Shown: piece after piece, positions 1 to 11,408 of the stretch
Numbering within the stretch: position 1 is the first letter of the stretch
Layout: each line of letters opens with the position of its first letter
Translations under genes and position numbers: made by a program
NCBI RefSeq assembly: GCF_030272615.1
Contig: NC_081405.1
Location: forward strand, 154,983,613 to 155,047,612
Length of the DNA: 64,000 nucleotides
Origin: Cryptomeria japonica
Taxonomy: Eukaryota > Streptophyta > Pinopsida > Cupressales > Cupressaceae
Reading direction: 5' to 3'
The notes under the pieces: model-generated
Seen by the model: only the letters and a program-made list of their open reading frames with translations
Databases searched by the model: none
Told to the model about the DNA's origin: nothing

Positions 1-840
1 CTTATATTCTCTTCCTTCATAATAACTCCTCTTTTGAAGACTTAAAAATAAGGATGGTAACAAACAATAATGATCAATACCACAAGATTAACTGTTCAAG
101 AAAAGTCTTGTGTGCACCAATATAATAAATATAATATCAGAAGCTAATACAAGCTCAAAGACTTCTACAACTTTTTTTACAAATTAAGTAACAAAGAAGC
201 AATATATAGAAACACAAAGTTTTCCAAGCATATTGCAGCTCTAGGCTTATAAAAGAAAGAAAATTTTCAGCTCAAAGACTTCAAAGAAAATTTGTAGCTC
301 AAAGACTTCAAACCATCTCTAATCAAGATGTTGATCACTATTTCTAAATCTAGAATTATAGCTCAAAGACTATAAAAATTAGATTTAAAACTTCTATAAA
401 CTAAATAGCCACAACACAATACCTCAAGCAAATTTCAAGGTTATGTAATCACAATGACATAAAAACATTGTAATCTCATAAGAAAATTCTCCAACTCGAA
501 GATTGAATGCACAATTGCTCCTTTCTATTCACTTGAACTTGATTTGTAAAATAAAGTCAAATTCTCAAATCGCTACACAAACTGGTAAAGTTTTGTTGCT
601 ACACATAAGGATGATTATTTACAGATGAACATCCTTATATATATAGGAGAGGGGCCATGAGAAAAATTAACAAAATTTTCAACTAACGATGACCTATTCA
701 ATAGTATAGTCCTACTTGACTTTGACTTGTACTATGGCTACATGTTATTACATTTTTTTAAATGACATGTAGGATGTCAAAACAAAATTACAAATGCATA
801 TACTAAGAAGAAAAATAATCTAAGTATCATGGGTGCTTCT
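1..840. other. AT-rich non-coding flank with short direct repeats
   Basis: No reading frame here resembles a known protein. The phrase gctcaaagact recurs four times (near 153, 271, 296 and 361), each followed by AT-rich spacer. The stretch follows the decaying end of the element C frame, so it may belong to the 3' part or LTR of C, but I found no convincing LTR boundary, polypurine tract or target duplication. Confidence 0.4.
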
Positions 841-2188
841 TCATCATCTCAATTATTGATCATGCATTTCTCAAAATTGCGTAGTTCATCTTGAATCACT
901 CCATCATCAAGTCTAGATGCGTGTTTTGCAATTTCCCTGACTCGTGTGATGCTATACTTCAAATTGATGAAATATTTCTTATAGCGACCCAAAATGCACT
1001 TCAAGTTATCTAGAGCCACTTGAATATTTACAAACTTGTTAATAGATACTAATGAGAAACTATTTGAATCAATCTCCTTCTGAATGAGAGATGTAAACTT
1101 TTGTAGTATTGTATCGTTAGGAAGAACTTTCTAAATTTCATCAAAGATCTTACAAGGAATCTATTCAATTTTGGCAACCACAAATCTTTTTTCAGTTCCT
1201 TGGTAACTTCTTTATAGTTTCTCTATAAACTTAATGTATTTTTCCCTAGATGCGATAACACCATTGTCAACTAGAATCTCACAATCCATGTCTTTGAATT
1301 TGGTCCAAGATTTTAAATCTGAGGCTTGTGACTCTAGATCCTGTAATAGGACTTCCAATATCTACTCCAGTTGGGACTTGATATCTTTCTATTTTTCCAT
1401 CATTTTGAAGGCAGTTTTCAAAATATGAGTTCCTTATTCCACCATTCTCTAACCATACATCAACTGCTCTTTCTTTGTTTCTAGCCCTTTCAACCTTCTC
1501 GATTTAATCCTTGACAATGGAGGTATTCCTAAGTTCGATCTCTTCAGAAGACTTAATAATTTTAAGAAGAACGAAAGTGAGATCTTCATTCCTAAGTTTC
1601 AATTTATCTTTGATGATGTTATCTTGATCACACCTTTGAATCAATGCATCTATTACAACTTGGGCATCTTGATTGGTGTTATCATGTGTTTATTTTTCGA
1701 GCTCAACCCTTCTTATCACATAATCTAAAAGTTGCACTTCTTCAATAGTCTTGTGAGGAGGAGGTTCATCTATCTCTGTGTACCTTGTACTATCTTCATT
1801 TATTTGGTCCTTGAGATAATCCTATCCCTCTTAGCAACTTTAGAATTAACAGGAGTTAATTGATTGAAATCAAAATCATCTAGGGATATGACTTGTTTAT
1901 TCCTTTTAAATGCAATGGTTCCTAACCATGGAGGAAGATCTGATGTGTCTTTCTCTGTACCCAGAACTAAAATTTGAATAATCACATATATATTTTGTAC
2001 CTTAGTATATACAATGGAGGGTGTCCCAATTTGGATTGCAGTTGTAATCTCAAAATTTGATACTTGAGGCATAGGAAAAGACATTAGATTATCAAAATCT
2101 ACAACATTTATGTTAAGCATAAAAATGGAAACATTAGATAATCTTGGAAAGGAAGTATCAAAAACATTCTCAATATTGTCATGAGGAG
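840..2188 (-). pseudogene. Element C accessory frame, C-terminal part
   Basis: Minus-strand remnant of the accessory reading frame of the oldest element. The clean stretch (2188 to 1800) has no recognised domain. It is followed, past stop codons, by a lysine- and glutamate-rich, coiled-coil-like stretch down to about 1430, then by increasingly broken sequence. The upstream half lies 29 kb away (31120-31703) because element A inserted here: the open frame ends at 2188 and resumes at 31120 once one copy of the TGTCT duplication is removed. The ATG at the upstream end of the visible frame, with the first few codons, is supplied by the LTR of A, so that apparent start is an artefact. Architecture (N-terminal globular part, basic middle, coiled-coil end) resembles ORF2 of A and B, though I could not align the sequences by eye. 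Function unknown. Confidence 0.55.
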
Positions 2189-2193
2189 TGTCT
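2189..2193. repeat. Left target-site duplication of element A (TGTCT)
   Basis: Five bases immediately before the TGTTGACAATTG start of the 5' LTR, identical to the five bases after the 3' LTR at 31115-31119. A perfect 5-bp duplication confirms both LTR borders and shows that the whole 28.9-kb interval is one insertion with later nesting. Confidence 0.9.
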
Positions 2194-3216
2194 TGTTGAC
2201 AATTGACACTCATCCGGCAAGGGTTAATGGCATTGTGGGTTGATATTGATGCAAATCATCATCTCAAGGTAAATTGTTTCATTGTTTGGTTAACTGACAT
2301 GCATTACACTAACTGGTATTAGTCTTCACATTTCTTTACACCAACACCAACACCAGCACCGACATTCACTTCATACCTGACTAAGTCTTCATCCCGGTAA
2401 CTTGTCCTAACCTCGGTAACGTGTATATAGAACCTGATAATGGATAGGATCTGACTAAGGATGTCTTTTGGTCCCAATTATGTTTTCATGGATTTTGGTG
2501 GTAACGTGTAATGGCTGACTTGGTCATTGGACTTATGTTTGATTTTCATTATATTCCGATAATCAACTTGTTTATATTTCTTGTTGAAGTCAACATGGTT
2601 AAGTTAGAAGGATATTTAAGAAGATCACTTCAGCGATAGATCGTATGTATTTTGGATAGAATGCGAACTTTTGGTTGCAAATAGTTCAATAAGTTTTGGT
2701 ATGTATTTTAGTCAGCAATTGGAAGTGATTGTGTGCAATTTCACGTGCACAACATAACTAGTAGCAAAATAGATTATCAGAGAACCGGAATATAGAGAAG
2801 GATATTAGAGCATTCACCAAAACTTATCTAGCATGGTCAGATGCTATTTATAAGTTCATTTTCATATGTAAATTCTTTTTTAATGTTTTGTAAGTTAGTG
2901 AGACTTCCTATGTTGTGTTTGAGTGGTGAGCTCTAGGCGTTTGACCTTTCTGCATGTACAAACCCTCTTATATAATATTTGTATACCTTGATCAAGTATA
3001 TAGATATTGTGGGTATCAACCCCACCATGGTTTTTCTCTTTGCATGGGTTTCCATGTATAAATATTGGTGTTATGGTGTTGCCTTTCTTTGTGTTATTTG
3101 GTGTATGCATTCTAATTTTATTTACTATTAACCGGTTAATAAGGAATAAGTTCAAATCTAACATTACTGGTAGGACATTGATTCACCCCCTCTCTCAGTG
3201 TTCTTGGATTCCAACA
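2194..3216 (+). repeat. 5' LTR of element A
   Basis: Begins TGTTGACAATTGACACTC and ends with a C-rich stretch followed by GGATTCCAACA. It matches the 3' LTR at 30080-31114 along its length with about 15% differences plus small indels. A related but distinct LTR start lies at 63551. Open frames inside it (for example around 2895-3261) are not supported as genes. Confidence 0.88.
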
Positions 3217-3218
3217 AT

Positions 3219-3230
3219 TGGTATTAGAGT
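3219..3230 (+). other. Primer binding site of element A (initiator-Met type)
   Basis: TGGTATTAGAG lies two bases inside the 5' LTR and matches, with one change, the TGGTATCAGAG class used by many plant LTR elements that prime from initiator tRNA-Met. Confidence 0.75.
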
Positions 3231-3284
3231 TTGGTTCCTTAGAAGAAGTTTAATCACTTGAGGAAGATCTAGAATTTGGAATCA

Positions 3285-4393
3285 ATGGAAACCGATTTGT
3301 AGCAACAACTCAAGCTTTCTCTTGAGGATCTTGATAATGAGCAGATGGAGAATAGTAAATTGAAAAGTGAACTAAAGAAAGCTAGAGAACACATCATTTC
3401 ATTACAAGGAAAGCTTTCAGTTGTCAAGGCTAAGAGGAAGGAACTTTGTGATCAATCGCAAAATCAGAATAGTGATGGGGAAGATCCTATGAAGGATCAT
3501 TATCAAAAGCTTACTCAGGAGAACACTATATTGAAGAATGAGATGCAAGCCCTAACCATGAGAATGTGCAAGGAGATTGAAGACATAAAGAAAAATGAAT
3601 AAAACCTAGCTCAAGCATTAAAGGATAGATCCAAGGAATGCAACATATTGACTCATGCGAATGATATGCTAAAACTTGAATTGGTTCAGTCCCAGAACAA
3701 TGAACATGAACTTGAAAGACAAATTATAATCATGAGAGATGATTTGGTCACTGCTAATGAGTACAAGGACAAATTTATAGCCAACTCTACTAAACTTGAT
3801 GAAATATTAAAAAATTAGAGAAATGCTAATGACAAAAGAGGTCTTGGTTATGAAGAAGGAGAAAGCTCTGGTACTGCATAACAAGATCAATCAACCGAAC
3901 ATAAGAAAAATCATGTTAACCAGAAATCACTGGTAAGACAACCTAATGCTCACAAATTAAATGGTACATGCTTTGTTTGTAATAAATATGGTCATATGGC
4001 TAGTCAATGCAGAAATAGGAATAATCAGAACAATGCATCATTCACCGGCCTTGGAAATGTAAGATGTCATGCAAGTAGTAGATTTGGATATATGGCTAAT
4101 CAATGTAGATCAAAAGGAAATCAAGAAAATCAAGGGGTTAACAAGGCAATTCAGGAAAAAAAAACAATATTATCTATTATGCATGCAACAAGATTGGGCA
4201 TATTGCTAGATATTGCAAAACTAAGAATCCACCGACAACTAATGGAAACATTGATGAGAAGGGCAAGGCAAAAGTGGAAGATATCAGGAAGCAACATGAG
4301 ATGAGATGGGTGAGAAGATCTAATACACCACCGATAGAACAAACACTAGAGTCATCAAGCCCTACATCGATAGCAGATACAACCAGTAACTAA
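3285..4393 (+). pseudogene. Element A gag, coiled coil plus CCHC knuckles (degraded)
   Basis: Structural protein expected to coat element RNA in the particle. From the ATG at 3285 the product opens with a long coiled coil rich in Lys, Glu and Leu (about 3300-3800), followed by zinc knuckles: CFVCNKYGHMASQC is intact near 3970, a second has lost cysteines (CHASSRFGYMANQC), and a third is in another frame as YYACNKIGHIARYC, with its first cysteine changed. It aligns with the element B gag through both the coiled coil and the knuckles. Stops occur near 3300, 3600, 3820 and 3880, with a frameshift near a run of A at about 4155. The knuckles identify it as a gag; the coiled-coil front part is unlike the usual UBN2 or Retrotrans_gag domains. 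Confidence 0.72.
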
Positions 4394-4777
4394 GGCATTC
4401 GGCCTTAGGGGTAGGCAAATCATTGAAGATCATGCAGATACCCCAGATTTGGTCTGTAATCAAAAGATTCTGATTGCAGATGGATATTGAGGAGATTTCA
4501 GTGGTTTACTAGAATTTACTTGCAGATCATGTGAACTAGTCAAGCCTAATTGGTAACATTTATTACATTGAAAATTAGGGTTAACGACGATAAAACTGAA
4601 AAGTTAAGTTTATTTCTTCACATAGAGATCGAGTATTCAAGCGAATGAATTTCCAGAGAATTTTGAAATTCTAGATTGATTTCAACAAGCACTTTCTTTC
4701 AAGCAATTTGATCTCCCGGTAGCATTTTTGAGGTATTTTCGTGTTTGCAGAAACCCTATCTTTCATGTTTTGTTGCA

Positions 4778-5047
4778 ATGGATTCATCTTCATCCAGCAT
4801 TGATACTCCCTTGGTGGTTGAGATCAAGAACCTCCCTCATCCCATTTTCAAGAATCATCTGTACAAATCCCTTTTGGGCGAGCCGTTAGGTGCATTTTCA
4901 CAAGTTTATTATGGAGTTCTTCACACTAAGGATATTAGGGCATACATCCATTGCAACATTGAAGAACTTGGTGGATATGTGTTGTCCTGCATTTTCATTG
5001 AAAACTTAATCTCCGACAATCAGTTGAAACCAAAATTTGCACATTTA
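4778..5047 (+). pseudogene. Element A ORF2, N-terminal piece
   Basis: Starts at ATG 4778 and encodes the first 90 residues of the accessory protein. It aligns with the start of ORF2 in element B: in both, a Ser/Thr-rich start is followed by a PxFK or PxVF stretch, then GAFSQ, then a YIHxNIEEL motif. The frame is cut after 5047 by the LTR of element D; the rest resumes at 26823, 21.8 kb downstream. Function unknown. The insertion splits a continuous homologous stretch, which is the best evidence that D is a single later insertion. Confidence 0.75.
5043..5047. repeat. Left target-site duplication of element D (ATTTA)
   Basis: ATTTA before the 5' LTR corresponds to ATTTG (26823-26827) after the 3' LTR, four of five bases matching. 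The single difference fits an LTR divergence of about 4%. Confidence 0.65.
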
Positions 5048-5422
5048 TGTTAGAGTATTCGGGTATTTACTTGATTAATTAAATATTATTTGTTTAATTA
5101 TTTAAGTTCCCTTTATCTCTTTTACACTTAAGCTAACTTTAGGTGCATAACAATTGATTCTTTTATTAATTATTATGTGCAAACCTAGGTTTTCCCTTTT
5201 AGGGTTTCTTGACCTATTAAAGGTTGAGTTCTTTCTTTTCATTGTAAGAAGAAGGATTATTACATTAGACATTTGGTGAATATTGAGCTCTCTCTTTTTG
5301 AGCATATTTTCTGTGTATTTCTTTCTTCTGTGATTTGCTTCCTTGCTTCTCCTTGTAACAGGTTTTTCAGCTTGTAGAGATCATTTGGGCTCCTGTGGTG
5401 TTGTATTTTCTCAACTCCAATA
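5048..5422 (+). repeat. 5' LTR of element D
   Basis: 375 bp, TGTTAGAGTATTC at the start and CTCAACTCCAATA at the end, colinear with 26448-26822 without indels apart from point changes. Most differences are transitions. Confidence 0.9.
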
Positions 5423-5434
5423 TGGTATCAAAGC
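5423..5434 (+). other. Primer binding site of element D
   Basis: TGGTATCAAAGC directly abuts the 5' LTR and matches the initiator tRNA-Met class with one change. It shows that this LTR is the 5' one and that D is oriented plus. Confidence 0.8.
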
Positions 5435-6740
5435 ATCAGATCTGCAACTATCTATTCTTATTTTGAGAATTTTTGCATTGGAAGCAGATCTGTGGTTTCA
5501 AAAAGTTTTTTTATGCACCTAGGGATAGGCCTTTTTTTTTTTTGAGCACTTTGGGCCTAAACTGACCTCACGATCGAGCTCAGAAGGCCCAAAAACCCCT
5601 ATAGTCATATTAAACTTGACCTTTTTTTGGCTCTTGAGCTTATGGGAGTATTTTTTTCTCCAGTACCAGGTTGTATGACTCTGGCATGCAGTTTGAGAAA
5701 AAAAATTCAATTTTTTTTTTTTTTTGCCTTTTTATGGCATGCAACCTGATTTTTTGATTTTGAGCAAAAAAAAAATCAAAAGGCGAAGTTTGTTTTTTTG
5801 TTCAAAAAAAAAATCAAAATTTTCTTGGGGTTCCCATGGTACGCAGGGTACCGTGGGACCCCTGCAACTGTCGCAGGTTGCTGCCGCGGACTTTTCCAAG
5901 CCTCGGGCCCCGCATCATCATCTGGCCACACCTTTCTACCCCTACTGGCTCTGGCTCCCACCGGCCTCCCTGCGGCCCCCGCCACCGTCGGCCTCCCTCC
6001 GGCCCTCGCCGCCTGCAGCTCCCTGTCGGTTGCCGCTCCTCGCAACTCCCCACTGCCGCCGCCCCACCGAATACCCTCTGCCCGGTCGCTAGTGCTCTCT
6101 CCCGCCACCACCGGTAACTACCACCTGATCCGCCGGCTGCCCTGGCTCCGCCACCCGACCACCGGGGCACCACCTGGCCACCGGAGATCCACTCGACCGC
6201 CACCGGAGCACCACCCGCTGGCCACCTCTGCTCGCCCAACCACTAGACTACCCCTTCCTCTTGTTTTGAAGGGGGGTTTGGTTTTTTGGCCATATCTTGG
6301 GCATACGGAGTCATTTTTTTGAAAACAAATAGGCATCAAAAATCTGGTTCCGAGCCGGACCTCATGATGTTGGTATTTTTTTCCAATTTTTATGTTTGAC
6401 TATGTTTTTTTCCATTCAAAGTGGGGTCTCTTTTTTGCATTTTGGGAGCCATAGAATGAGCATCTGAACTCCATTTTTCAAAAACTTTATATCGTTGGAA
6501 ATCTTGTCCTGTGTACTTTCCATCCATATGAGTTTTATTTCCAAATTCTGATCCATGCATATTTTATTTAGTTTTTTCTTTTCAGCACTCTGGTGGATAT
6601 CTTGGTTGTTTCAGGTCCTGGGATCTCTTCTTTGAGTATGATATCTCTATTTTGGTTCTCCTTTCTATTTCCAGTCTTCTTATCATTGTAGCATTGTATT
6701 TATGCAAACACACAAAGATAAAGTGCCATCATGCATTGTT
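5423..6740 (+). other. Element D leader with a GC-rich island
   Basis: No retroelement protein is encoded. From about 5830 to 6245 the composition switches sharply to C/G-rich with many CG dinucleotides, inside a window that is otherwise strongly AT-rich. Long open frames occur on both strands here (plus 5798-6322, minus 5814-6239), giving Pro/Ala/Ser-rich and Gly/Arg-rich products. Simultaneous open frames on both strands follow from the lack of AT-rich stop codons, so I do not call either a gene. Poly-T and poly-A runs flank the island at 5530, 5710 and 5770. Confidence 0.6.
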
Positions 6741-6879
6741 TACTTGGGATCTTGCACATTTGGTGCCTTGTTGTACATGCACTACATATAAAGTGCCATA
6801 AGGGGGTTGATGTTTGCCTTGTTTGCCATCTACTATTGTCCAGTGAGTCACTAATACATTTGGACTAGATTTCTGATTG

Positions 6880-7065
6880 AGGTTTCCGATGGAGAAGGTA
6901 TATTGTGGCCAAATTTGATTTTTGTTTTGAAAAAATGCCCGAATTCGTCGTAATTCCGATGACAATTTGCCATTTGGTTTCGATGAAGAAGGCATTAGCA
7001 ATGAAAATTTTCTTTTTTTCAAAAAAGTGCTCGAGTTCATCGTAATTCCGATGACAATAGCCATT
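6880..7065. repeat. Two tandem copies of a ~92-bp unit
   Basis: The phrase cgtaattccgatgacaat (or its one-base variant catcgtaattccgatg) occurs near 6947 and 7039, each preceded by a gatgGAGAAGG or gatgAAGAAGG phrase and a T-rich stretch. The two units are about 92 bp each. On the minus strand they give a roughly 30-residue repeated peptide, with no sign of selection. Confidence 0.6.
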
Positions 7066-7220
7066 ACTTAAAAAAGAAGAAGAGGGCAATTCATTTGTGC
7101 ATTACAATCTCGCGTAGGCGTCCGTGGTGACTTCAACCCCCAACAACATCAAACCCACATCGAAGGCATTTGTGGCATTGCTTGCAATCCCACGCAAGAG
7201 ATAGATTCTTCACCTTAATT

Positions 7221-8275
7221 TCATTTGTAAAAAATATACCATTCAAGAGATTCCTTTTTTGTGCAAATTGCCCTAGTTTTTAATGCAAATTGGTCAATCT
7301 CATATTCATATTGATTATCCAATCTCAGGCTAGATGGTTTTCCCTGAATACATAATACCTTGTAAGAATCCACTCCTCGTAAAACCATAGAACTGTGATT
7401 GAGGAGTGAGTGTTCAATTTTGTCGCAGCAATCCCTTCCTCCCGTATACGCCCATGTTGATTGTTCACATGAGATCACATCTCTTTGCGGCATCATATCA
7501 AACAATTCACGAGCCTTGTCCATGTTTCCACATTTTGCATACATGTCAAGTAGGGAATTTGCAAGTACAACACCTAACAAAATTCCTCTATCTGTTATGC
7601 TTTGATGGATGTCCATACCTTGTTCCAAAGCTCCCATTTTTACACAGGCAGGGAGGATGCTGGCAAAGGTTGTGGAATTTGGCTTTATGCCTGCCAATTT
7701 CATTTGCTTGAAAGTGTCTAAAGCCATTTTGACAAATCCATTTTGTGCATATCCAGCGATCATTGCAGTCCATGAGACAACATTTCTTTCAGGCATTCTA
7801 TCAAACACTTCATGTGCCTTGTCTATGCTTCCACATTTTGCATACATGTCTACCAAGGCAGTTGCAACTACAACATCTGACAAAATTCCTCTATCCTTTA
7901 TGCTTCGATGAATGTCCATACCCTGTTCCAAATCTCCCATTTTGGCACAGGCAGGGAGGATAGTAGCAATGGTCATGGAATTTGGCTTTACACCTGCCAA
8001 TTGCATTTGCTTGAAAGTTTCTAAAGCCTTCTCAACAAATCCATTTTGTGCATATCCGACAATCATTGCAGTCCAGGAAACCACATTTCTTTGAGGCAAT
8101 CCATCAAATAGTTCCCGTGCCTTTTCTATGCTTCCACATTTTGCATACATGTCTAACAGAGCAATTGCAACTACATCTAACAAAATTCCTCTATCTTTTA
8201 TGCTTTGATGGATGTCCATACCCTATTCCAAAGCTCCCTTTTTGGCACAGGCTGGGAGTATGCTGGCAAACGTAA
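7221..8275 (-). pseudogene. PLS-type pentatricopeptide repeat protein fragment
   Basis: Organelle RNA-binding proteins of this family recognise one nucleotide per repeat. The frame encodes three near-identical triplets of P, L and S motifs with the hallmarks DMYAKCGSI, VVSWTAMI and GYAQNGF, so about eight consecutive 31-36 residue motifs are visible. The N terminus is cut off near 8275, and a TAG at about 8222 replaces the glutamine codon seen at the same place in the other repeats. After the last S motif (about 7440) the homology stops and the last 80 residues look non-homologous, with no E or DYW domain. No other part of the gene is nearby. It is therefore a captured or inserted fragment rather than a working gene. 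It lies on the opposite strand to element D. Confidence 0.82.
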
Positions 8276-9286
8276 CTAAAGAAATGCAATGATCAGCTCC
8301 AAAGACATCAAACCACTACTAACAAAACCGAGAGTCTAAAATATGATAGGGAATAGTGTGAGCTGTTATTAATGTTATTAATAAATTTTTAATATGTGAA
8401 AGAGATAAATGGTTGGCCACAAGTACATGAGTTACTAAATGCACACAAATAAGTGAATTTGATATTCAAAACTATCTACAATGAATTCAATTCTTGTACA
8501 GAGGAAATTTATGTTTGCAATAAGCATCTTTCTTTGTTTTTCTTAATCTTTATTCATAGTTATGTGCATATTTCACATTCTATAATTAGGATATCAATTT
8601 CTATGGCTGAACACTAGCATGATGTTTGTGTTGTGGTATAGATGCGTGGAAACATAATTATGGGATTGTTATATTATAGAGATCATAAATCTAGATAGCG
8701 CATATTAGTTATATTATATAGATCATAAACATAATAGAGATACCGATGGAGACTTAATTGGATGTAGCATGTCACACCAAAATTGTTAGAGTATGCTAAG
8801 CTCGTACATAATGTTTCCTAAAGCCACATTAGTATTTTACCCAGATCATTATCTACCAAAACTAACTATAGTAATCCTTTTGAGGATTCATTTCATGGTG
8901 CTAGATCTTCATTTAGTTCCACTTCTTGTTGGAGAAAAGAACAGTTATTTCTTGAGGTAGATGAATATCCCATCAACAAAGGACAAGACCCTTTCTAGAA
9001 TATAACAAATTCTACTCCAACAAAAGATCATGAGGGTTTCACTAGAGATATTGAATAAGAGATAGACTTCTACTGCTGCATTAAAAGCATTGACATATTC
9101 TTCATTTATTGATGTAAACTCTTTGTGACGCCACCACAACCAACAAAGGTGTAAAAAGTTGTTTGCAATGCATGAATTTTTAGGATTGTCCTTTGAGAAA
9201 ACATAATTAAAGTATGGAAGCAGGATCTACCAACTCCTGAGGGAATCTTGATGAAAAATAACTGTAAAATATTTGGGTGAGCTTAT
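8276..9286. other. Non-coding spacer between the PPR fragment and the CWC22 copy
   Basis: AT-rich with no protein-like frame. The phrase attagttatattatagagatcataaa occurs twice in variant form near 8665-8730. I see nothing else that I can name. Confidence 0.5.
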
Positions 9287-11353
9287 ATGCAAAAACTCAT
9301 GCTTCTTGATGGGTTTACGTACATAAATAAGCACGAATTAAGTGGTAAAGGGGCTTCTAGAAACAAGAGGGACAAAGAGGTAGTGGAAGTGAAAACTTCT
9401 GGTGTTGTGTCTACTCCATCTCAGAATAGGAATGGTGAAAGTGTTGTAAGAGGAGCTGAGAAGGGTGTTGGAAGAAGTGGGGGTGTTTACATTCCCCCAT
9501 TTAAGCTAGCTCAAATGATGAAAGATGTGGAGGACAAGAGTAGTGTGGAATACCAACGAATGACATGGGATGCCCTTTGGAAGAGTATCAATGGGTTAGT
9601 AAACAAGGTAAATGCATCTAACATCAAGAACATCATTCTAGAGTTGTTTGCAGAGAATCTCATCTGTGGGAGGGGTCTATTTTGTAGGTCTTGTATGAAA
9701 TCCCAAATGGCATCCCGTGGATTTATAGATGTTTTTGTTGCGTTGGTTGCTGTGGTAAATACAAAATTTCCTGAAGTTGGCAATCTGCTTTCGCGAAGAA
9801 TTATTTTGCAGCTTAAGAGGGCATACAAATGCAATGACAAGCACATGTTGATAGCAGCAACCAAATTCATAGCTCATTTAGTGAATCAACAAGTTGCACA
9901 TGAGATCATTGCCTTGGAACTTCTCACCCTTTTACTAGAGAACCCCACATATGACAGTGTAGAGGTTGTTGTTGGGTTCGTGAAAGAATGTGGTTCTTTG
10001 TTGCAAGACCTTTCACCCAAAGGTCTCTATGGGATTTTTGAAAGATTTAGAGGTATTCTCCATGAGGAGGAAATTGACAAATGAGTACAATTTTTAATTG
10101 AAGGCCTTTTTGCAATTCGCAAATCTAAGTTTGAGGGTCATCCAGTTGTGCATCCAGAATTGGACCTTGTAGAGCAAGAAGATCAGTTAACACATGAAGT
10201 TTTCCTAGAAGATGAACTTGATCAAGAAGCTGGTTTGGATGTTTTCAAGCCAGATCCTGATTTCTTAGAGCATGAGGCAACCTATGAAAAACTAAAGAAA
10301 GATATCCTTGGAGATGCTTCTTCAGATGAAGCAGAAGGGGAGAATGATTCAGGTGATGATGATGATGATGAAGTGGAAGGTGAGGAAGCATTGAGAATAC
10401 ATGATGAGATAGAGACAAACTTGGTCAATTTAAGACATACAATTTATTTGACAATCATGTCAAGTGTTGATTTTGAGGAAGCTAGTCATAAGCTACTAAA
10501 GATCAAGCTTGAACCTGGTCAAGAGATGGAATTATGCATCATGTTGTTAGAATGCTGCAGTCAAGAGAGAACATACCTTCATTATTATAGTCTTCTTGGG
10601 AAAAGATTCTATATGATCAATACAATTTATTAGGAATTTTTTGATAAGTGTTTTGCACAACAGTATTCTATGATACACAGACTCGAAACAAATAAACTAC
10701 GTAATGTTGCAAAGTTTTTTGCCCACTTACTTGGCACAGATTCTCTTCCATGGTATTGTCTTTCTTATATATGTTTGACAGAGGAAGATATTACTTCCTC
10801 TTCCTGTATTTTTATAAAGATTCTCTTCCAGGAGCTGGCAGAGCAGCTTGGTATATTGTTGCTTAATGAAAGGTTGAACGATCCAACAATGCATAAGTCT
10901 TTTGATTCAATTTTTCCAAAGGACAATCCCAAAAATTCATGGTTTGCTATCAATTTCTTTACTTCTATTGGTCTTGGTGGTATCACTGAGAGTTTACGTG
11001 AGTATTTGAAGAATATGCCAAGGCTTATAATGAAGCAGCAAAAGTCTATTCCCGAGTCAGATGATTCTACCTCTAATGATGATTCTTCTAATTCATCAGG
11101 TTTGTCAGATTTTGATACATCAGACTCAGATTCTGAGAGTGAAACTGACAGTGAGAGCAGTAAGGAGTCACCAAGAAAGAAAAATAATTCAAAGCATGAC
11201 ACTGAGTATGAAAAAACAAAAAGAAAGAAAAGGGCGAGGGCATCTGGCTTAGAGGATGAAAGTGACACTGAAAAAATTAGAAGGAAAAAGAAAAGGAATT
11301 TCACTTTAGAAGGCCTAAGAGAAAGAACATTCATTGAAGGCCTAATAAAATGA
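9287..11353 (+). pseudogene. CWC22: CWC22 splicing factor, apparently intronless retrocopy
   Basis: CWC22 is a core spliceosome component that recruits eIF4A3 for exon-junction complex assembly in the nucleus. The full domain order is present in one exon-like run: a YIPPFK entry motif and MIF4G domain (about 9490-10085), an acidic linker (10300-10390), an MA3 domain beginning RHTIYLTIMSS (about 10430) and containing HRLETNKLRNVAKFFAHLL (about 10678), FAINFFTSIGLGG (about 10945), then a Ser/Asp-rich and Lys/Arg-rich tail ending at 11353. The frame holds two nonsense codons: TGA at 10082, where an Arg codon is expected after EEIDK, and TAG at 10631. Both fit single C-to-T changes. No intron is visible over 2 kb, suggesting a processed copy, although I cannot see the parent gene. 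No clear poly-A tail follows. Expression is unknown. Confidence 0.88.
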
Positions 11354-11408
11354 TGCAAAGAGGCTAGGGTAGTCATATAGAAGACCTAAGAGAAAGAACA
11401 TTCATTGA
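11308..11408 (+). repeat. 30-bp direct repeat at the CWC22 3' end
   Basis: A stretch containing cctaagagaaagaacattca occurs at 11308-11337, inside the last codons of the CWC22 copy, and again at 11379-11408 just past the stop, with one mismatch and a spacing of 71 bp. It marks a small local duplication at the end of the retrocopy. Confidence 0.75.

Noticed and set aside
1800-2213. ATG at 2213 as the start of a gene
   Set aside because: The first codons lie in the LTR and target duplication of element A; the real frame continues at 31120, so this start is an insertion artefact.
5102-5305. 67-residue open frame found twice (also at 26502-26705)
   Set aside because: It lies inside the paired LTRs of element D.
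5798-6322. 174-residue Pro/Ala/Ser-rich open frame on the plus strand and a 141-residue Gly/Arg-rich frame on the minus strand
   Set aside because: Both arise from a GC-rich island where stop codons are rare. Neither has a recognised domain, and overlap on both strands is expected from composition.
6781-6805. CACTACATATAAAGTGCC as the 5' end of the CACTA element
   Set aside because: No matching inverted TGTAGTG end or 3-bp duplication was found on the right side, so the match may be chance.
7399-8275. Several plus-strand open frames over the PPR fragment
   Set aside because: Antisense shadows of the repeat-rich PPR frame, with repeated peptides that simply mirror it.
10765-11376. 203-residue minus-strand frame rich in Ser and Phe
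   Set aside because: Antisense of the CWC22 acidic and basic tail.
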